Position numbers and translations under genes: made by a program. The notes under the pieces were generated by a model. It saw only the letters and a program-made list of their open reading frames with translations, made no database searches and was not told where the DNA came from. From the NCBI RefSeq assembly GCF_031877795.1, contig NC_133935.1:79749248-79813247 (forward strand): a stretch of DNA of 64,000 nucleotides, read 5' to 3'. Within the stretch, counting starts at the first letter, position 1, and the number at the start of each line of letters is the position of its first letter. This document shows positions 52,382-62,994 of this stretch, one piece after another. This DNA is from Strix aluco (Eukaryota; Chordata; Aves; Strigiformes; Strigidae).

Positions 52382-52811
52382 TGTCCTGGTTTTGTCCAGG
52401 TTAGAGTTAATTTTCCATGGGCTGGGAGGGAGCACAGCTGGAGGGCTGGGCCCGGATCGGTCATTGGAGTATTCCATATCATGTGACGTTATGCTCAGTA
52501 TATAAAAGAGGTGGGTGCGCTCTCATTTCCGCTTCTGGTCAGTGTGGAGGGATCTTAGTGCTGTTGGGATTGTGGCTGGGGGTGGGCTGCATACCGGTCA
52601 CCGGGTAGTGAGCAACCACAATGTGTATTGCCCATTTGGATTTCCTATTGCTACTGCTGTTTTGTTACCATCACTAAACTGTTTTTTTTTAATTCAACCT
52701 ATGAATTCTCCCTTCTTTTTTTCTGTCCCTCGCTTATTTTACTGGGGAGGGGGGAAAAGTTAACAACTAGCTGCATGGTGATTGGCTACCGGCCGAGTTC
52801 AAACCACAACA
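52382..52811 (+). mobile_element. Solo LTR of an avian ERVL-type endogenous retrovirus
   Basis: A 430-bp LTR starting TGTCCTGGTTTTG and ending ACCACAACA, the TG...CA ends expected of an LTR. The sequence matches my memory of the abundant ERVL LTR of birds. Promoter parts are visible: a TGACGT CRE-like site at 52484-52489 and a TATA box (GTATATAAAAG) at 52498-52508. A T-rich 3' segment (52681-52740) and GGGGAGGGGGG (52744-52754) follow. No gag, pol or env sequence adjoins it on either side, so it is the product of recombination between the two LTRs of a provirus. A perfect 5-bp target duplication flanks it. Confidence 0.9.
52483..52508 (+). promoter_or_regulatory. LTR core promoter: CRE-like site and TATA box
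   Basis: GTGACGTT at 52483-52490 resembles a CREB/ATF half-site, and GTATATAAAAG at 52498-52508 is a strong TATA box. In the family these drive LTR transcription rightward. Whether this old copy still initiates transcripts is unknown. The element points toward the 3' end of SEMA3D, which is transcribed leftward. Confidence 0.55.
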
Positions 52812-52816
52812 CAGTA
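52812..52816. repeat. Target-site duplication, right copy (CAGTA)
   Basis: CAGTA directly follows the ...CACAACA end of the LTR and matches the left copy exactly, so both LTR boundaries are exact. Confidence 0.85.
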
Positions 52817-54136
52817 CTACCCAAAATGCATACTACTTTGATTCCATCATAAAATTCTGTCTTTCCTTAAATAATAAATCTTAATGACAATGACTCTTGT
52901 GAGTATTTTTAAAAAGCCTTCTATGTGCCCAAGCTAAAGCAACAGTTTCAGTGATGCACATGCCAACACCTGTACTCAACTTGAAATCACTGAGAAGAAT
53001 CCCAGCCACAGAATGAAGCAAATCTAGTATGTGTTAGCAGATACAATCCAAACACAGCATTTGTGGTTGTTGTCTCTATAAGGGAAAAAACAACAGCCAT
53101 GCTTTCCTGGGAGAAAGTTGGGGACCACACCTACATGCAAGAGAGAAGCAGAAAAGGAGAAGCTTGCTATTTTGCTGCTGATTTTCTTTCCTGCATGTGG
53201 AAATGCATCTAACACTGGAAGATGTAACTGTTGCATAATGTAATGTTGACGCTGGAAGATGTAAAGAATGATAGCCATTAACACCTTTATTTCAAGGCAA
53301 AGTATCGAGCTTTGGCCAAAGAGTCAAAGTTTGTCATTTCCTGTCTTAACAACACTTCAGTTTCATCTAGCAACTCTTAAAAATGCTTGCTAACTTTTTC
53401 CGTTATATATTCAGTTACAAATTGCTATAAAGAATTTTAAGCAAAAGCAGGGAGGCAGATAATGTGTATTAGCATTTCATAAATTGTCCTGTGTAAGCTG
53501 GTGCACATTTTCATCCAGTATTTGTGAGCATTCCTGCAGAAATGTGCTTGGGAACTGCAGACTCTCTCATTCTGCACCAATATCGTTATTACTCTACATG
53601 GTAACTACATAGATGCAGTGTTGCAAAATATACGAACGCCTAAGTATCTTTTACACCACGTTTTACTTTGCAGAAATGTAAATTATTATGAACAGGCTGT
53701 TAGCTCCCAGTTGCTTGTTTTCACAGTACATATGGACTCCGTGTGTGAACACATCCCAGAACACCTCCCGCCATTTGAATCATGAAGGGCCGGATTTTAC
53801 CTCATACCTCTTACTTTAAGCACAGACTTCCTCAGCTAACAGCCCTTCTGGTTTCTAAGGGCCTGAAAAGAGGCACCACACACTGAAAAGCGTGGAGCAG
53901 AGAGAGTTCAGGAAGCCAGTCAATTCTGGAAATGTTTCTGAGCAACTGCAGAAGAGCTTGGGTGTTTCTTCCTGAAACTCATCACTAATTGTCTTGAAGT
54001 TTGACCCTGCTAAATCCTTACAGAGAAAATGACAGATTTCAGCTTAATTAGCTTTTGTTTCTCTGAGTGCACACAAAACAGTGTTGCATTTAAGCTCTTA
54101 CTGTGTGAGCGGTAGCAGAAAGAAGCTGAAGGATTT
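52817..54136. other. Unassigned intergenic DNA between solo LTR and (CTTT)n
   Basis: No coding or repeat family recognised. CTGGAAGATGTAA occurs twice, 37 bases apart (53215-53227 and 53252-53264), a small local duplication. Confidence 0.6.
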
Positions 54137-54318
<182 letters not shown>

Positions 54319-54435
54319 TCTGACACCCACCCCTGCTAACAAACCTGGATAATCAGCCTGTGCAGAGCACCTCTTCCCTGCAGGAGCTGAAAGTGCTTTA
54401 CCAGCTGGATGCAGGACCAGATCTGGGACACGCTG

Positions 54436-54480
54436 GCAGAATTCCCACTTACTTCAATGGAACCGAGATTGATCCTACAT
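54436..54480 (+). repeat. Half copy of the palindromic repeat (weak)
   Basis: ATTCCCACTTACTTCAATGG at 54441-54460, followed by GATTGATCCTACATGAG, resembles the right half of the same family (CATTGACTTCAATGGG with a following GGATC-like part). Short match. Confidence 0.35.
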
Positions 54481-54710
54481 GAGACATTATCAAATGCAGC
54501 CACCTGTGGGAAGGGAGTGGGGGAACACAGCAGCTGTTTAGCAGTGCATGGTAACACAGAAATGAGAGTTGAGGCTCGGAAATGAAGAATACCATATCCA
54601 ATTGCAACTGCAGGTGGAATTTAGGTGAGCAGAACGCTATTGCCACAGTTGGGATTTGGCGTCAACTTTCAGGCCGGCAGTACCCTGGGACCTTTCCCAA
54701 CAAAGGGTCA

Positions 54711-54778
54711 GAAGCATTGTGGTCTAATGGCCACAGCATGGGACTGGGAATCAGGCATCCTTGAGAGCACCAATGCGG
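54711..54778 (+). repeat. Ancient SINE-like fragment (MIR-type 5' region)
   Basis: ATTGTGGTCTAATGGCCACA then GCATGGGACTGGGAATCAGG and CATCCTTGAGAGC. This is the pattern TGTGGTCTAGTGG...AGCA...GGACTGGGA.TCAGGA, which comes from the tRNA-derived head of MIR-like SINEs. It is too diverged to be a tRNA gene. Confidence 0.5.
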
Positions 54779-56924
54779 ATGTCCTTGGAAATAGCATGCT
54801 GACTGTCTGTTAACGAAATAGGTTCCTTAATCATTAATAAATCCCCTGAAACACAGGGGGCTGTGCTGAAGGCTAGAAGAGGAGGTGGAACAGTCAGCCT
54901 ATTTATTTTCCTGTCTAAAGATACCTTCTTTTTTTTTTCCCCAAAAAAATTTCTCTCTCTCCTTAACTGTGGAGGGAGGCAACAATACCTGATTAAAAAA
55001 ATGAACAACCCTTCCTTAACCCCAGTTATCTCCATCCTGAAAACACTCTGAAGGGCAGGAGACAGTCACAATCCCTTAGAGCCAAAGTTGCTCCTGAGAC
55101 AGTCCAAGATGGATGAGTGATCAATTTGGCTTGAGGGTAACTGTAAAACATAATGTTAGTGCAGTCTTTAAGGACAATGGTAGCTGCTAATCATCTAGAA
55201 ATGCATGTATTAAAAAGCTATTATTGAATTTAAATTAATAAGCATAGAGCTGCCCATTGTATATTGTTTTGCATGTATTAATCCAAATCGCTGTGAGGCC
55301 CATGGCTTCTCTAAGCTATTTCTGTAGACTCACTCTGTTGGTCTTAGGCACGTCCTCAGTGAAGGGGTGAATCTCAGACAGTCCTTACTCAGGGAAGACT
55401 TCTGAAGTAAGGCACTTCAGATTACTGAACCTTGCATTAATACCCTTGCCATTTCCATGACATGCTGCAGACTTTGTTTCTCTGAAATCTCATATATTAC
55501 TCCTTAGTTTGACATGGGTTTAAAAAAGAAGCAAAAACTCAGAATTTGCTGTTTATTAAAGTATGAACGAAATATACATTTGTTTCAATTACCTTTGCAT
55601 GTAAGATTTTAATATTTAGTAAAACAGCAGGCATGGAAAACACATGGCTTATTTAAATTATACTTCTGTTATCATACCAAATCAATGATCTGCACCATTT
55701 ACAAATAGATACTTTTATCAAAATGTTTCAGTCTTATTACTCTATAAATAGTTATACTATGGAATGAAAATCAGCCTCACTCACAGAGTCAACCTAAGTA
55801 CCACTCATGCCTTACAAATTAAAAAAAAAGGTATATGGCGTACAATTCCTGTGCTGGGCTTCTGAAGGAGTGATGAATTTCACCTTAGGACACAATATAG
55901 TCTTTACTTGTCAGATTTGAGATATCAACCACAATCCTTGTAACTAGTCCATTTAGTATCACTTTTCTTTTTGGAATTTGTAATTTGGAGATTATATGCT
56001 TTTCTAATCTCTTCTTTTCTTCCCAGACAATATGCATCCTGAGATAGTCACTGGGGGAGACGGGAATTGAGATGCATGCATCATCAAAAATGAAAAAAAT
56101 ATATAAATATTTGGCGATAATCTGTTTTCATTTGTTATTTGTTTTTTCATAGGTTTGTATGCTTTCATCCAGTTTTTACAGTCAAGATGCATTCAGAGGT
56201 AGTCTTAAAATGCGGTTATTATAATTCATTTCTACAGAAAATGTCCTTGAAGAAAGTCACATAGAGTCTTCAAAATATGAACAACCTCTGATGTTGCTTT
56301 CTCTTTGTCTTTTTTGAAAACACATGGAAATATAAAATACTTGCCACTTCCACTTAAAACTTTCCCATTTTTTTCCTGATGTTTTTACAAAGAGATACTT
56401 GAAAGTGCAGATTTTAAAAATATTTTAAGAAAAAAATTTCTTAGTGAAAAACATTTTTAATAAACATTTTTGAAAATGAAAATGACAGCATTTTTAAAAA
56501 ATAAAACATTTTAAAATATGAAAATAAATTTAGACAGTAGAAATCTGTGAAATTCTGTTCATGTATTTTTATTTTGATATTTCTGGCAAGTACAGATAAC
56601 AGACCTAATAACAAATTAGACTTTCTGGATCTGTTTATATTGACAATATTTCAGAAATTAAATAATATACTTTCTGTAAATCTACCCTCAACTTCAGCCT
56701 GGACTAGAGAAATGGCACAATGGTCTTTATACTCTCAGCATAGTCATTTAAGCCATAAGACTTTGCTCCTTGCAAATGTATTATGTTTTCTCCATACAAA
56801 AATATCTGCCCAAGCCTTCTGTTCCTCTTACTGCTTTGTCGTATGTTGCACCACCAGAAAGCATCTGGCTTTGGGCATGGTTCCTTTTAGTATGAGAAAT
56901 AACATTAAAAAAATGAGTAGAACA
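54779..56924. other. Unassigned AT-rich intergenic DNA
   Basis: No gene recognised. Very A/T-rich with clustered ATTTTTAAAA-type words at 56400-56530. Confidence 0.6.
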
Positions 56925-57135
56925 CCAAAAGGAAACCAAACACACATACACAAAAAAAAACCCAAAAACAAAAAACAACAAACCACCCAAAAAAACCCAA
57001 ACAAAAAATCTCCCCAAAAAACCCAAACCCAAACCAAACAAAAACAGGACACCAGAACAATCCCCCAAAAAAAGTCAAACCAACCAAAAAAAGAAAAATG
57101 CTTTACCCCCCCAAAAACACCCAAAACCCCAGCAA
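56925..57135 (+). repeat. A+C-rich low-complexity tract
   Basis: About 200 bases almost without T or G on the plus strand, made of irregular CCCAAAA, CCAAAC and ACAAAAA blocks. Lack of T removes stop codons, which creates a long spurious frame (56547-57440, 297 codons, middle rich in K, T, P, N and Q). The minus strand carries G runs, including a canonical G-quadruplex pattern at 57106-57130. Origin unknown; it may be a decayed, expanded A-rich tail. Confidence 0.85.
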
Positions 57136-60100
57136 AAGCACTTATATACCATAAGAGAAAGGGAACAGAATATGAAACACCACCAAAGCTGAGATGTGCC
57201 TGGGCTTCTTACAAATATCACAACTGTCTATGGCTGGACAGATTATTTCCTTGGCTTGTACTGTTTGAAACTATTAACCAGCAGTCCATATCAATCAAAA
57301 AAAAAAATCACGTGGAAATGTTGTTCTGGTTTTTTACATCACATGGAATATCTTATCCTCTGAAGTACAAAATCTTTGATTTTAAATTGGAGAATTATAC
57401 ACAGCAACCACATAAACAAAAAGGGAAAGGAGAGCTCTAAGCAACAGTCCCAAAAGTTTCCTTTGGAAATGAAAACCCCATCTGGTCTCCAATTTACCTC
57501 ACAGTGTTTGGTTTGCGTCTGCAACAGAATGCAAAAGCTAATGCTTAGGAAAGACATCCTCTGAAGGCTGACTTTGATAGTATGACTTTTAGGGATATTT
57601 ATATGTTGACGAAACACCAGATACTGAAGCATTCCTCCATATAAAAGTGGGGTTACCTGACAGATGCAGAGAATCTCAAAGGGAGGAGACAATGGACTTA
57701 ACTGGTGGAAGAAAGAGTCAAGCAAGTAAAATCCCCGTCTTGCAACAACTGTCAGACCAGATGTTTCAGCCACACATTGGCAAGTGATAAACTCAAGACT
57801 ACAATTTGTTGTGTATCCTTACCTGACCAAAAAAAGGAAAAGAAATACTGGTGTTTCTAACACATTTTAGGATAACCACAATTTTGATATATAAATATAA
57901 AATCTTACAAATCTGCCTTGTAGAATTTATAATTAAACTCTTTTCCCATGTCTTCTTTTTTGTTATTGTAATGAACTTACTTTACAAACCTCAAAATCTG
58001 GATTACAACTGCAAAGAATGTCACACCTCAGCTAATGACAGAAGCCTAGTTCAGGATAATATTAGCAACACTATGGTAAATATTACAATAGAGACCATTT
58101 AAAGTTTATAAAATGTAACAGAATATATTAGAGAGACATGTGGGCTTAATTTTCCATTCATACAGATGTAATTCCTTAGACTTCCACATCTCATCTACAA
58201 CTGCATGCAAGAAGAACCAGGCCAGTATACTCTACAGAACAACATATAGCTTTGGCTGTTTGACTCCCAGGCTATAAATAGATTATAGTCTACTTAGGCT
58301 ACGACTAAGTTCCAGAGGATTTTAATTTCTGCTGTCACTGGAAGGTGAGCTGAACCTTGACTCTTGAAATCACACTTCCTTTTGCAAATTAACCTCTGTT
58401 ACAAAATGAACAGAAAATAAGACATTTGTGTATGTCCTCCTATACGCATGCTCATACAACAAAACAGCAAACTTAATTTCCATTAGTCATTATTAAATAT
58501 TGAGACATTATTATGAGACACGGACTTATTACATTAATAATGAGTAATAATAACAAATAATTATTCATTATCTGGAATGTTAAATGCAGATCAATACCCA
58601 TAATGGTTTGATTAAAGGGTTCATAGCATTTGAACTCTAGGGATCTTCTGATCTCAAAAGCACATGAACCAGAGGAAATCTGTTGCATTTAACTTAATTA
58701 CTTCATTATGAGTGACATAAGAACCAGGTCCAAAATCTACGTATGAACTGGAATGTATTCAGGTTCTTAGATACCTCAAGCAATGTAAGTTTAACTGCTT
58801 GGAGAGAAAAGTATTTGCTTATGGCATGAACACACATTCACACCTGTTGTTGGAACAGTTTCCAGTAACGGAACTAGTTTATCACAATAAGTGTTAATAC
58901 TTTATTCCTTTTCTGCTAATCCCATTTTCTGTTTTATTTTAACTGACTGCAAGATTGCTACAAAGTTTAGGGTCCTGTTGGGCTTTAAAGCTTATGTCAG
59001 TTTTCAGCATTTTTATAACTATAGCTCACATTGTGCTGGTTATTCTAGGAATCTGTTTGAAACCACTTCAGTTCAGTCCAATGATGACCTTTTGCTGAAG
59101 TAGGGTCAATGGAAAGGTTTTGTTGAAGGAAAAGATAATGTATTAATAATTGGACTCACGGTTAAATGCATATGTAAATAAATACCTACGTTGTATCACA
59201 TGTGCTAAGGGATCTGTTTAAAACCTACAGTTATTAAGGTGGAGGCAACTTTTTTCCACTCTGGACAAAAACTGTTTAACTTCCATTTTTATGGATCTCT
59301 TGAAGGAGGCAAGGCTCAGTTTCATTTTAACTATGGGCCTGTTGTGGCTCATGGTACAGCTCACAGCAGCCCAGCTGACCCCCAAATCATTGATTTGAAA
59401 TTTAAGCAGACTTAGAGTTGAGCCATTAAATTATACAGAAGAGGACATTTTTTTGAAAAGAGCGGGATCCTCTCCTGTTACAGTTTCTGGACTAGCTCAT
59501 CCTCTGAACCCCTCTCTGGGACTGCACGTTGTGGAAAGACCCACTGCTCCTCCTAATCCTGGGTTTGCATTGCTGAGTCCTGCCTAACAAAACCTTGTCT
59601 TACCTCCTGTAGTGATCTCTGATCTGTCACTCTCATTCCCTGGTCTCCAAGGTCCTCCGGCCTCCTTGCATGTGTAATACCTGCTGTGCATGAGGAACTG
59701 TGCTATCCCTGCCAGCTATAGCATGCATCTTACCCAGTGTATCAAACTTTTACCTATGCAATATCATTAAATATGCTCCCTGGGGTGGCATGAACCCAAT
59801 ACAGCACACTGGTTTGGAGGATATTGAATTTATTTCCCATGATGGAAGACACCTTATATCTCACTTGGGGTTTTACGCTACCACTGTACCCAGACTGATG
59901 AGGTCATTTCTTTAAGAAGAATCTCATTGCAACACTTGAAATAAAAAAAATGAAAGTTGTTTTTAAGAGTAATAACATTTTAATTCAACCATTTAAATCT
60001 AATGCTCCCAGCACTGAGACCCTTAGTCATCCCAGACTTCTACTAAAGTCAGTGGGGGGTGGTTCATTTGTAGAATACATACCCCCAATCATATCTAAAC

Positions 60101-61479
60101 ATAAATTAGATGATTTAGTTTTCATGGAGGAAAAAAAATGGAAGAAGAAATTGATTTGCTTTTTTATGAAGTAGGCAAACATGTGACAAGAGTTGTCTGA
60201 AATGCAATAATTGAAATACTGCATCACCATGGGGGAGAAGAGGTCACTGGCATGCGAATGGAGACCACCTGTTATTCCATAGCCTTGGTGTGGTTCCACT
60301 CATTTACTTAATGTCCAAGTCAGAGAAATGGGACTTTGTGGACTGATAAAAATCTAATAAAGAATAATTGGGCAGGTTCTGTGTGGTGACAGCATAACCT
60401 TCCAGCCAAGATTATTGAGTATCCCTGTCTTAGGGTGCTTTTTATGTAGTTAATACCCTGCCATACCTCCTTTAAGTAGTCTTAATTGGCCTTAAAATCA
60501 AGGTACCCAAAATGACGAGTGTCTTGTGAAATGCCTGGCCTATGTTATTTTGCAGCAAAACTGCCAAAAAGTTCTCTGTGTGTTCTCAAAGTACTGTACG
60601 ACTGGTTAGTATCTTCAGCATCAGTCTCTCTGTTGATTAAAGGTCCTGTGCTGAGAAATTCCCTCCTCCCCACAGACATATTTTATAATATTTAGCACTC
60701 AGTGCTTTACACTATCAAAGCACTGTACGCATGCTATCTAATATCTCCTAATTAACTCATACATCTCCTATTAAAAAAGCATCTAAAATTAATGACATAT
60801 GGTATCGCTGGCTTTTATACAACACATGCAAACTCAGCTTTCGGGTTTTACAAGAAACGTGGGTAAGCTGAGATTCCTTTCTGAAATCTGACAAACACTT
60901 TGCCATATCTGACTTTCAACAGAGAGGAAATGAACAACGATGCAAATTGGATCTACACAGTTATAGATCAGGGACTGAATGCGCACACAAACACTAGCAT
61001 GGGCAAGGGCGAATCTACCACTTTCAGAGCCAACATTTTCAGTTCCTTAATGAGGTGCACACCAATTACATGGGTTTCCCACAGACTTTGCTCTCAAGAT
61101 CTGTAGAATGCATGAGAAACAAGTAAAGTCTGTCGTTTTGGTATCCATCAAAGCTCTCTTCCATGTGAGGAAGTGGCTAATTTGTCATTTCACACTCAAA
61201 AAGGCGTGAAAGGCAAAACGGAGGGAGGTTAGATGGAGGAGAGAGAAGGGGGGCTGTGACTCATGAGAAGAGACAGTACGCCTGATTTTGAGCTTGTGTT
61301 TGTTGCTGCATATCAGGAATAAAATCAATTAAATAACATTGATGTAAAATAGACAAGAATGAGGCCAGTGTTTTTTGCTTAGATGGAAAAATTTGCACTA
61401 TTAAAACCAACATATGAACCAAGGAACAAGGAACACTTCACAAATGAAATTATGGCATATAGCAAATTTCTAACTTACA
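57136..61479. other. Unassigned DNA downstream of SEMA3D
   Basis: No exon recognised. A GC-richer patch at about 59340-59690 has no long frame. The part nearest 61480 may belong to a longer SEMA3D 3' UTR if a distal poly(A) site is used. A SINE-like fragment lies at 60690-60775. Confidence 0.55.
60690..60775 (+). repeat. Possible ancient SINE-like fragment
   Basis: TTAGCACTCAGTGCTTTACA, then CTATCAAAGCACTGTACGC and TCCTAATTAACTCAT resembles the AAAGCGCTTTACAAACATTAACTAATTAA portion of an old amniote repeat. Weak. Confidence 0.35.
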
Positions 61480-62580
61480 AGTTTTATTTACACATGGACA
61501 TCTTTTGTTTTATTTAATTATAATAAAAGTATTAATTCCAACAATGCAAATTTTCAACTTAAAAATACATAAGACGTTTGGGAGAAAATCCCAAAGAATA
61601 CACACATCTGAGGAATGTCAGCTCTGTGTCAAGAGCACTGGTCTCAGTCACTAAATATTTTCCCTCATCGTCTCATTTTGTTGTTGTCTTTAATTTTTAT
61701 TTTCATCTGCATAAAACAAAGCTAACAAAGGGCTAGAGAAACAGTCAGAGTCAAGCTTTTGGAGGGGTAGGAGAGGTGCAGGCAGAAATCCCATTATTTG
61801 TTAATAGTATTTGTGTACATACCTCCCTCAGACAACTTAGGAAATTTACTCCCAAGCATCTTGGTGGCAGTGTCAATTAGAGTCCACATTTCATTTCAGC
61901 AGATGGACTGCAAACTGGTGGCTACTCAAACTCTAATGAGTAACGCTTGATAATTCCCCTCTCTTAAACTATGATTATGCTTTCTCTTTTTTTATAAGGA
62001 GAATGAATGTTGTCCCTAAGCCAATACTTAATTTGATTTTTTTGCTGTGCTTCTCTGTGCTAGCAAACCCCACCCATGTGCCTGTATACAAGCCCAATGG
62101 GTAAATTAGCGAGTATTTTTGCAGATCTGTCACACATTTCTACCATGCTTCTTATTCAGAAAGATGCCAAAGAACTAGAAATACATCTGCCCTCCTCTGA
62201 AAAGCAGACACCTCTGGGGTGGAATGTGGCAGCAAATATTAACATGGGAACATGGACACTAAATCCTATGTGAAAATTATGCAGGAAGTACAGAACACAG
62301 CTCATGTAGCCTCAGGCTACCCAGAAATTAGCTAAAAGTGTACATCTTTTCTTTTTAATGAATGATTTTGAAATTATTGCCTGTGTGTGGTACTCCAATA
62401 AGGAACGCCTCATTTCATATCGAATCCCACTGTACAGTCTCATACAGATTAATAGTGATGGTGAGTTATCTAATTTCAATAAGAAGCAGTACTAATTCAT
62501 AGGCAAGATGCACAAAACCAGAACACAGTATTATTTTTTTTTTCATGGAAAATGTCCTTTCTTTAAATAGCATTTACAAA
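61480..62580 (-). other. Probable SEMA3D 3' UTR (extent uncertain)
   Basis: Sequence directly downstream of the SEMA3D stop codon must begin as 3' UTR. I see no repeat or coding exon in it. The end is a guess, set by two closely spaced AATAAA hexamers on the minus strand (61483-61488 and 61509-61514). Another AATAAA lies at 61694-61699, so shorter forms are possible, and a longer UTR using downstream signals cannot be excluded. Transcript 3' ends would settle it. Confidence 0.4.
61483..61514 (-). terminator. Candidate SEMA3D poly(A) signals (paired AATAAA)
   Basis: Reading the minus strand, canonical AATAAA occurs at 61509-61514 and again at 61483-61488, about 1.1 kb past the stop codon. AATAAA is frequent by chance in AT-rich DNA, so this is only a candidate. 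Confidence 0.25.
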
Positions 62581-62994
62581 CTACGTAGATGGTGGCCTGG
62601 CTGGCTCATGGTGCCTTCGGTTTCGCTTTTTTTTCATCTCCTGCACATGCTTCCATTTGGCACCACCTTTGTTCCGCTGCCGCCGCTTCTCCCGGTGCCA
62701 CATCTGTTCACAATATTCATCCAGGCTAAAGCTGGGGCTGCTGACGAGCTGGATGTAGTCCTTGTACCTCAGCCGGGACTCCGTCAGTAAATCCCTCACC
62801 CGGCCCTCCTCATCCTCAGTTTTCTGAGTGCTTTCCATTTGCCCGTTCTCAATGACGTTTAAATTCAGCTTCACGATGGTATGGACAAAGGTGTGCTCCT
62901 GGGCTTTGCAGAAATAGGCTCCCGCATCCCTTCTTTGCAAGCTGCGGATCAGCAGCCCATGCTCTGTTTTGATGATCCTTTCATCAGCCTTCAG
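62581..62994 (-). CDS. SEMA3D: SEMA3D, last coding exon (C-terminal 137 residues)
   Basis: Class 3 semaphorins are secreted, dimeric guidance ligands that signal through neuropilin/plexin receptors. This exon encodes the end of the Ig-like domain and the basic tail. Seen: an acceptor (pyrimidine-rich run ending CCACAG) directly precedes CTGAAG at 62994, and the frame stays open for 137 codons to a TAG at 62581-62583. Residues 6-47 form the Ig C-terminal strands, with the distal Ig cysteine at residue 29 (GAYFC). Cys95 (DEYCEQ) sits where the family forms its inter-chain disulphide. Residues 101-107 (REKRRQR) and 121-127 (KKKRNRR) are basic, furin-like clusters of the kind used for processing and neuropilin binding. 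The stretch RYKDYIQL...[20 protein letters not shown] matches my memory of SEMA3D and differs clearly from SEMA3A and SEMA3C. The earlier exons (sema, PSI, start of Ig) lie beyond 64000. The exact splice phase is inferred. Paralogue assignment about 85% sure; class 3 semaphorin near certain. Confidence 0.9.
   Translation of the reverse strand: MKADERIIKTEHGLLIRSLQRRDAGAYFCKAQEHTFVHTIVKLNLNVIENGQMESTQKTEDEEGRVRDLLTESRLRYKDYIQLVSSPSFSLDEYCEQMWHREKRRQRNKGGAKWKHVQEMKKKRNRRHHEPARPPST

Noticed and set aside
52382-52811. Full provirus
   Set aside because: No gag, pol or env sequence and no second LTR in the window; the target duplication directly flanks the single LTR.
54711-54778. Possible tRNA gene
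   Set aside because: The GTGGTCTAATGG-like box A resemblance comes from a SINE head; no clover-leaf or intact box B follows.
56547-57440. Longest open frame in the window, 297 codons
   Set aside because: Its middle third is the A/C-rich tract, where absence of T removes stop codons. The protein is low-complexity K/T/P/N/Q with unrelated flanks and no domain, so it is a compositional artefact.
59340-59690. CpG island or promoter
   Set aside because: The patch is only modestly GC-richer, has few CpG dinucleotides and no TATA/initiator arrangement or adjoining exon.
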